Under the pieces are notes generated by a model, which was not told the DNA's origin, made no database searches, and was given only the letters and a program-made list of their open reading frames with translations. Position numbers and translations under genes: made by a program. From Rostratula benghalensis (taxonomy: Eukaryota > Chordata > Aves > Charadriiformes > Rostratulidae): a stretch of DNA of 64,000 nt. The stretch is from positions 3,135,522 through 3,199,521 of the forward strand of contig VXAI01000096.1 of assembly GCA_013399305.1 (NCBI GenBank), in the 5' to 3' direction. Positions 59,601 to 64,000 of the stretch are shown here, one piece after another (the first letter of the stretch is position 1; each line of letters opens with the position of its first letter).

Positions 59601-61716
59601 CTGCTGTCACACGGTTCAGCACCTGGTTCAAGAGCTGTGTGGGGAAGAGCAGAGAGCATTTGTATTTTCTGGAAAGGCCTTCCTGTGAACAGCAACCAAA
59701 GAGCCTGCTTTGGGGCAGCACATCCTCATAGCTCAGGCTCAGTGCCTGGGGGCTCGTGGATGCACAAAGGGAGGCTTGCAGCAGAGACCTAGCTTGGCCC
59801 TGGCATGGAAGGCGGTGGCACCATACCACAGTGGTTGTACCAAAGCCAAACCTCCCAGGGAAGAGCCAGTTTGAAGTCAAGACACTTGAATCTCAGCATC
59901 TTCCACCTAAATCTGAATCCTACCTAGAGTTGCCAAGCTACTTCTGTGGATAAAAAGCCTTGGGAAGCAGAAGCTACAGTCCCTAGAACAGCCACAGCAG
60001 CTGCTGCTGGGCAAAAGCAGTGTCAGCAGCGTGAAGAACAGTCCAGGTCCTGCCCTGCCTGGAGCTGGCAGCAGGATGGCCCTGAAGCACAGGATGAGTG
60101 CAGAGAGAAATGTGCTTCTCTGCTTGACAGAGCATCACCACAGGCAGAAATTTTTGCCTATGACCAGCATAGAAGGAATCAGCTGTAAAGACATTTAATT
60201 AGTCACCATTATCTCTCCCTCAAGCCCTCAGTGGGATGAACAGGGATCGCTCCAGACCTGACACAACCGCTGCAAGCTGTGCACTGGCTCTCAGATACAG
60301 CACCCCTCTTCCTGTCACCCTCAGGGAAGAAGAGCAGAACTCTGCACCCCTCTGTGAGCACGTTCAGTGGCAGCACCAGGATGCTGTAGCACCTTCCACT
60401 CCACTGTTCCCCAGCTTGCCTAAACCACCAACTAAGGGCCCCTCGCTTTCCTTCTTGCACAAGGAAAATTCGGGGATCTCAGGCTGAGCACTTCCCCTGT
60501 GATTGCCATCCTAGACCCCACTGAGTCTTGCTTTGCCTCATCTGGTCAGAATGCTGAGCTTCAACCCCTTGGAAGTCAGCCAGTCAACCCTTGGAGCAAC
60601 ACAACCCTTGTGGTGTCACTGCTCCCCACCAGCCTGGCTTGTACAAGAACAGCCTGTCCTCAGGATCGCTTGTGCTTTAGAATAAAAACTAATTTACTGG
60701 AGCCTAAGGGGTGTTGTGGGTTTGGAATGGGGCTGTCCCTGTGACCCCAGCAAGGAAGCAGAGACATTTGGTAGCATAGTCTAGGACAGAGGAACAAAGG
60801 ACCAAGATGCCTTCCCAAACACAGGGACATGTTCCCTGTGAAGGCAGCTACACTCTCGACGGCTCTTGCCAAGATGTACCACACCTCCTCTCTGCATTTC
60901 ATGGCACTGCTCACAGGAGCATTCAGCATTTACTGGGTGGATGAAACTGGCCATAGCCCCTCTGAAGCAGATTCAAAGGGCCATCACCCTCCCTCCTCCT
61001 GTAGAGGTAGAAGAAATCAGCTGTGGCCTGACTAGCTCCAAAGGAGGGGAGCAGTTGCCACGTAGCAATTTTGGGGAGCACCACTTGTTTTGCAGCAGCC
61101 GGGTTTGCCGTAGCAGTTTTAAGTACAGCATTTGCAGCAGGAGCTTCGCAGCACCCCTGCAGGGGAGGACACTTCTTCACTCCTCGCAGAGAGATACCTG
61201 GGCGAGCCTCCGAAGCAGCAGCTCCGACGATGGGCGATTCCAGTCAAGAAAAATCTCGGGCGCCAGCGTGACGGTCATCTCCAGCACCCTGAGCAAGCTC
61301 ACCGACAGGTCAAAGCAGGTGGCACACACCTTCAGCTGGCGGCTGTCCACAAAGTTCCTCTCCAAGCGCTCTGCTGCCTGCTGGATCTGCCGAGCAACGG
61401 AGACAGCTTCACAAGGCGCCCCTTCCCAGAAGGAGGGCTGTGACCGCCAGCCAAACTCACGCCTGCCAAGGATTCACCGCACTCCCTGCCCCAGGAGTTG
61501 TGTCTCGAACCACACGGTGTGCAGGACGTGGCACCCGTCGAGCGACGGACCCCGCAGCCCGGGTCTGCACACTCACCTCCTGAATCATGCCGATGAACTC
61601 GGAGAAAGCCCAGTTCAGCTGGTTGAGGACGCTGTTGAGGAAGCTGGGGGCCAGGTCGCGGTCGCTGCGGAGCAGATCTGCCATGTGCCGCTGCAGCAAG
61701 GTGGAGGGACAGGGCT
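44600..61716 (-). CDS. RNF123: RNF123 / KPC1 E3 ubiquitin ligase, C-terminal eight coding exons (gene continues past window)
   Basis: Exons in minus-strand order are 61716-61577, 61386-61198, 59634-59559, 58649-58565, 45638-45496, 45118-45024, 44896-44811 and 44699-44600. They total 914 nt and give the last 303 aa of a protein of about 1314 aa in human. RNF123 is the catalytic subunit of the KPC ligase, known to act on p27Kip1 and the NF-kappaB precursor p105 in the cytoplasm. Diagnostic segments are [68 protein letters not shown] and the C-terminal RING-HC finger starting [16 protein letters not shown]. All phases join. The C-terminal tail after the RING ([15 protein letters not shown]) is several residues shorter than the human one. 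The SPRY domain and the rest lie upstream of 64000. Confidence 0.95.
44811..44896 (-). CDS. RNF123: RNF123 exon (first half of RING finger)
   Basis: It reads [20 protein letters not shown] and RPCSHKSC, the first zinc-binding Cys/His residues of the RING-HC. The donor is CAA|GTGAGT, phase 2. Confidence 0.95.
45024..45118 (-). CDS. RNF123: RNF123 exon
   Basis: It reads [20 protein letters not shown] and [11 protein letters not shown], a helical stretch just before the RING. The donor is CTG|GTGAGT. Confidence 0.93.
45496..45638 (-). CDS. RNF123: RNF123 exon
   Basis: It reads [20 protein letters not shown] and [20 protein letters not shown], ending FSLHT. The acceptor is TCCCTTTGCAG and the donor ACCT|GTAAGT, phase 1. 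Confidence 0.94.
46154..46222. repeat. CA-rich minisatellite
   Basis: CA runs are interrupted by regularly placed CCAGACA, forming a higher-order unit of about 20 bp (ACCCAGACACACACACACAC). It lies in the large RNF123 intron, about 1.1 kb upstream of the AMIGO3 promoter. Confidence 0.85.
46540..46680. promoter_or_regulatory. Candidate regulatory block upstream of AMIGO3
   Basis: Non-repetitive sequence dense in factor motifs: ATTGG (46582) and CCAAT (46609) as facing NF-Y-type boxes, CCTAATGG, an E2F-like CGCCAAATTGG, and GGTAATGACATTCC combining homeodomain-like and TEAD-like sites. It is not coding on either strand. Function is inferred from motif density only. Confidence 0.3.
47255..47264 (+). 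promoter_or_regulatory. AMIGO3: CArG box / TATA-like element in AMIGO3 promoter
   Basis: CCTAAATAGG is an exact CC(A/T)6GG CArG box, the SRF site. It sits inside a 14-bp near-palindrome CCCCTAAATAGGGG in otherwise GC-rich sequence. Its AT core may also act as a weak TATA box for transcription starting near 47285. Confidence 0.5.
47285..47520 (+). other. AMIGO3: Candidate non-coding first exon of AMIGO3
   Basis: The segment downstream of the CArG/TATA-like element ends in a strong donor CACAG|GTAGGC at 47521. A likely acceptor is the pyrimidine-rich CCTTCCCTTCCCCATCCAAG ending at 47666; another AG lies at 47723-47724. Alternatively the transcript is unspliced. No expression evidence is available. 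Confidence 0.35.
47743..49269 (+). CDS. AMIGO3: AMIGO3, LRR/Ig adhesion protein (amphoterin-induced gene 3)
   Basis: A single-exon CDS of 508 aa, against 504 in human. The ATG at 47743 follows CAGCACC, a fair Kozak context, and opens a signal peptide with hydrophobic core VVKLLLLF (residues 14-21). Next come a Cys-rich LRR N-cap (Cys 39, 43, 45, 52), about six leucine-rich repeats (residues 68-222, for example [15 protein letters not shown]), and an LRR C-cap (Cys 228, 230, 256, 279). One Ig-type domain has its Cys pair at 303 and 370. A transmembrane helix spans about residues 388-410, followed by a Cys-rich juxtamembrane [10 protein letters not shown] and a ~90-residue cytoplasmic tail. Nine N-glycosylation sequons are visible (such as N112, N173, N304, N373). 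AMIGO proteins are neuronal cell-surface molecules that bind each other; AMIGO3 is also known as a Nogo-receptor complex partner. It lies antisense inside an RNF123 intron, as in mammals. Confidence 0.96.
   Translation: MSPWAPTDPLWARVVKLLLLFQLCDHGRAPRASLVPHSCPPACICTSDLLSCSRQTLQRVPRALPPTATTLDLSHNALTQLHDRWLAALPHLEALHISHNQIKDLSPQAFHNASYLRHLDMSSNHLHAVETHYFNALVSLEELLLYNNRITRVDENAFAKLSGLRKVYLSWNNLTTFPFHSVQGLGNYSLRTLDLSSNSLSSIPVEELAALPENIGNGLYLHNNPIRCSCQLYLMLQRWKQRGFSSVKDFFEEHTCKVSDNVPRSLIKFLKYSQMFENCSAGPEDVHPVPFPVMVGQTLLLACNTSLPATATTYMWISPHHEPIKHPGNSNRSLEVYHNGSLKIAVAKPWHSGVYVGLAINSPHNFSRLCEINVTVHYPKPDGETFSTGLTTLLGCIVSLVLVIIYLYLTPCRCLSCCKKPAPLSPPQECSAQSSILSTTPPTTDGPNRKVSANKHVVFLEPVRDSQNGKIRLALGEDFPDAKHPKVLQLKSDSESISSVFSDTPIVS
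49871..49878 (+). promoter_or_regulatory. AMIGO3: Pumilio response element (TGTAAATA) in AMIGO3 3' UTR
   Basis: An exact match to TGTANATA on the sense strand, 239 bases before the poly(A) signal. Binding by PUM1/PUM2 is an inference from the motif. Confidence 0.4.
50110..50115 (+). terminator. AMIGO3: AMIGO3 poly(A) signal (AATAAA)
   Basis: A canonical hexamer in ACATTGGAATAAAAAGGCC, followed by T-rich and TGTC-containing sequence. It is the first good signal I found after the AMIGO3 stop codon. Confidence 0.55.
50136..54246. other. RNF123 intronic stretch without recognisable gene
   Basis: Four kilobases of moderately GC-rich sequence with short open frames on both strands and no family resemblance. 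A G11 run lies near 52608, and a small ATTAGGA repeat with an inverted copy lies at 53741-53783. Confidence 0.6.
54247..54848 (-). mobile_element. 5'-truncated CR1 LINE
   Basis: It begins CATAGAATGGTTAAAGTTGG on the + strand and carries the typical blocks 'cagggacacctcccaccag', 'ctccagggatggggcagccac' and 'ggggtctcaccagagtggag'. The end near 54848 is approximate. It lies in the RNF123 intron in the same orientation as RNF123. Confidence 0.9.
54849..58564. other. RNF123 intronic stretch without recognisable gene
   Basis: No exon-like segment with family resemblance and no clear repeat was seen. Open frames up to ~230 codons on the + strand (for example from 58093) overlap the RNF123 exon antisense and resemble nothing known to me. 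Confidence 0.55.
58565..58649 (-). CDS. RNF123: RNF123 exon
   Basis: An 85-bp exon reading [20 protein letters not shown] and LLVDTDVQ. The donor CAAGG|GTGAGT (phase 2) joins directly to the exon at 45638 to give ...[15 protein letters not shown]. The intervening 12.9 kb intron holds AMIGO3. Confidence 0.93.
58744..58855 (-). mobile_element. Short CR1 3' end
   Basis: It begins CATAGAATCATAGAATGG, then GGAAGGGACATCTAGGGTCA and TCTAGTCCAACCTC, a CR1 subfamily variant. Only about 110 bases remain, in the RNF123 intron. Confidence 0.85.
58856..59558 (-). other. RNF123: RNF123 intron, no other feature
   Basis: The intron between the exons at 59559 and 58649 holds nothing recognisable beyond the short CR1 copy. 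Confidence 0.7.
59559..59634 (-). CDS. RNF123: RNF123 exon
   Basis: A 76-bp exon reading [20 protein letters not shown] and NLRLP. The acceptor is TTCCCCACACAG and the donor CCAG|GTGAGT, phase 1. Confidence 0.93.
59635..61197 (-). other. RNF123: RNF123 intron, no other feature
   Basis: A 1.56 kb intron between two phase-0 splice sites. No repeat or gene is recognisable in it. Confidence 0.75.
61198..61386 (-). CDS. RNF123: RNF123 exon
   Basis: A 63-codon exon, phase 0 to 0, reading [20 protein letters not shown], then [20 protein letters not shown] and ending LLRRLAQ. The donor is CAG|GTATCT. Confidence 0.94.
61577..61716 (-). CDS. RNF123: RNF123 exon (first in window)
   Basis: The minus-strand acceptor CTGTCTGGTTTCAG precedes 61716. 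The exon reads [18 protein letters not shown], then [19 protein letters not shown], ending MIQE with donor GAG|GTGAGT. A second acceptor 26 bases further in would break the frame and remove PCPSTLLQ. Confidence 0.9.
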
Positions 61717-62423
61717 CTGAAACCAGACAGTGACAGCTTCAGTGGCCTAGTCCTGGGGCAGCTGTGAGTGGGGGGCAAGGACTATTCTGAGCAGAGATGT
61801 CTCCTGTTGGGCCTGCAAGCACTTTTTTTGCAATGCCAGCCTGTATTAAGCAGGGAAGAGCCCTGTGTGCTTTGCTGCTGCCCACGTGCACAGGAGCGCT
61901 GCCCTGCAGCTCAGCATCCCTCCCTCTCAGCTCTGCCGGGCTCCACGGTCAGCTCAGCATTAATTGGTCCCGATTATCAGGGTGGCAGCAGCTGCCCAGC
62001 AGCATGGCCACCCCTGGCCTCACGTGGACATGCCTGCCTGCCTACATCTGAGGAGCAAGGCACCTAGCAAATCCCACTGGAGCTGGGCTCTGCTCTCAGC
62101 AGGCACAAGAAAGGCTGCCCACGCTCCCCCGGACAGATTGACCCCAAGGACAAACACATCTCCACAGTCCATGGCATCTGGCCTCTGGGCTTCTTCGTTA
62201 TCAAGAGCTCAGACAGGGTCAGACCCCAGCAGTTGGGAAACACAGAGTCAGGGCTGTGTGGGGCATCAGTTCCTGTGGACAGGCAAGGAAAGGAGGTGGA
62301 ACAAATGGGATGGGTTCTTCTCCCATGGAAGGCTACCAGAGTACAAACCACAGACTACAATTCAGGGCTTGGAGAAAGAAACTTGAACAGATTTACCATG
62401 TATAAGGAAAACCCAGGGGATTT

Positions 62424-62472
62424 GGAACTCGGTGATCTTTAAGGTCCCTTCTAACCTGAACCATTTTATGAA
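62424..62472 (+). mobile_element. CR1 3'-terminal scrap
   Basis: It reads TCGGTGATCTTTAAGGTCCC, then TTCTAACCTGAACCATTTTATGA, the sense-strand CR1 terminus, followed by an A-run. Only the last ~50 bases of the element are identifiable. Confidence 0.75.
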
Positions 62473-63649
62473 AAAAAAAAAAAAAAATTTTAAAAAAATC
62501 CAACTTTTCCCTCTAGTAGAAGCTATAAGAGTGAGCTGGTGTAAACTCTGAAAGCACCAGCCCAGCTGTGCTGCAGTAGCAGAAGGTATTTTGGGTGGTA
62601 GCCTACTCTAAAGGCCAGCAATGGCAAGGGAAACACAGGGCAAACTCTAACACATCCCTAAGGATCGAGAAGCAAGGCGTAACTAGAGTTGGATTCCTAG
62701 CTGGGATTAGCAAAGCCAGAGAGGAAGGGCAGGAGACCATCAGTTCAAACGAGAACAGGATAAATTGTTCTGTAAATGCCCACTGATAAGCACAATGACG
62801 TTCTGTTGTTATGGAGGACACGTGCTTATGTCTCACTCCAGGCAGGCCAGCACCCTGGCTTTGATCCTGGCTAAAAGCACATATTTGGGAGGGATTTCAT
62901 CACAAAACACATCTTTGATGTCCTACTCCCACCCGCAAGTCTGTTCCCAGGCCTTGGCTGCACGTGGCGCAAGCCAGATGTCCTTTGTATGTATTTAGTG
63001 CTCGGTGGATTTCTTGCCTGGCATCCCCTGAAACTGTGTAAGCCTTCAGCATTGACCGTGTCCTGGAGCAACATTTCACAGCTCAATTGTGTCCTGCCGG
63101 AGGAATTCAGACTTGAGTTTGACTCCTACTTGCTTTATTTGATACTATTTATTCTTTGCAGTCCCCTCTTTCTGGTGGGAGAGACAGAGAGATGCTGCTC
63201 TGCAATTACTTTGTCCACCCAGCCATGACTTCAGGCCTTTATGAGTGTCTTTTGAAAGGGAACAGCCCCAGCCTGTGTAGTTTCTCATACAGAAATCCTC
63301 ACATCTTCGTCCCCTCCACCATCCCTCCCCAAGCTCTGCCATTTCTCCCAGATTTTCTTTAGAGAGGTGGAATGAGGAGCGTATGCAGCAACCAGACCAC
63401 AAGCGCGTGGCAGATTTGCACAAAGGCATAATGTGGTTTTGGTTTAGTTCTTGTTTTCCTTTTCTCATAATTGCTGTTGTGCAATTTGTTCCTCTGACTG
63501 TGCATCAAGTGGATGTTTTCCAAGAGATTATAGTAGGGTGACAGTTCAAGGATAGCCATTCTGTAAAAATTACAGTTCCAGCTCCTCAGGAACTTGCTGG
63601 TTGCGAGGCACAAGTGGAGAAGCCCAGGAGTTAGCACTGGAGCCCACCT

Positions 63650-64000
63650 TGTTGTCTTCCATCAGTGATGGACAATGGGACACAGCACACCCTTACTGAA
63701 TTTACAGGTGACACTACACAAGGGGCTTTGCCCGACAAGCCAGAGGCACCCTAAGAAACCTCAGGACTGGTACAAAAAAACCCCAATCATATTCAACAAT
63801 AAGGAGAAAATTCTGGATCTAGGGGAGAATGGCCCCAAATATCAGTCCTGGTCAGGAAACAATGGTCTGGGCATGGCTAAAGGGGGTTATAGAGGACACC
63901 AGCTCGAAAGGGGACAGGGTAAGGCTCTTGCTACAATTAAGAGGTGGGTGAGGGTAGAAGGATGTGCTCAACAGATCAAGGTGTCACTCGTCTGGTTGGG
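63650..64000 (+). mobile_element. Degraded CR1 LINE ORF2 fragment (runs off window)
   Basis: The + strand keeps a corrupted 'FISDG' and 'EFTGDT' that correspond to the CR1 catalytic FADDTKL region, and later a KILDLGENGPKYQ-like piece matching the usual K-C-x-x-L-H-L-G-x-N-N-P block. Frameshifts and substitutions are heavy. Assignment is by pattern only. Confidence 0.5.

Larger units (their letters stand above)
61717..64000 (-). other. RNF123: RNF123 intron, extends beyond window
   Basis: No frame resembling the preceding RNF123 segment is found here, so the next upstream exon is outside the window. The stretch contains a CR1 3' scrap (62424), an A/T-run (62471-62500) and a degraded CR1 ORF2 fragment at the right edge. 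Confidence 0.65.

Noticed and set aside
61577..61690. Alternative RNF123 acceptor 26 bases inside the exon (CTTGCTGCAG|CGGCAC)
   Set aside because: Although pyrimidine-rich, its use shifts the frame relative to the upstream phase and removes PCPSTLLQ, which belongs to the family sequence.

Overview
This is a vertebrate nuclear window, almost certainly from a bird. It carries several 5'-truncated CR1 LINEs (typical 3' ends with the CATAGAATCA / GTTGGAAGGGACCTT pattern) and GT-AG split genes. It also holds a gene cluster matching the conserved neighbourhood of human 3p21.31: IP6K1, GMPPB, AMIGO3 and RNF123. There is no prokaryotic, viral or CRISPR-type system here, and I found no new multi-gene system. 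The interest lies in gene architecture and candidate regulatory sequence.

Layout. Bases 1-376 are a GC-rich start with a poly-G tract and a probable non-coding 5' exon of IP6K1. Bases 377-30251 are a ~30 kb intron without a recognisable gene, holding degraded CR1 copies. Bases 30252-41250 hold the five coding exons of IP6K1 (+, 434 aa, complete) and a ~2.1 kb 3' UTR, with two large CR1 insertions in introns. Bases 41491-42023 are a 19-bp GC-box tandem repeat running into a 465-base run of N, which removes the GMPPB promoter and first ~44 codons. Bases 42024-44053 hold the remaining seven GMPPB exons (+). Bases 44200-61716 hold the last eight coding exons of RNF123 (-, C-terminal 303 aa including the RING finger); the gene continues beyond 64000. 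AMIGO3 (+, 47743-49269, intronless CDS, 508 aa) lies antisense inside a 12.9 kb RNF123 intron.

The genes do not form a pathway. IP6K1 makes diphosphoinositol phosphates. GMPPB makes GDP-mannose for glycosylation. AMIGO3 is a cell-surface LRR/Ig adhesion protein. RNF123 (KPC1) is a ubiquitin ligase subunit. What links them is conserved linkage, the convergent 3' ends of GMPPB and RNF123, and the nesting of AMIGO3 in RNF123. Exon limits were set by hand from GT/AG sites, reading-phase continuity and remembered family sequences, without alignment software or transcript data.
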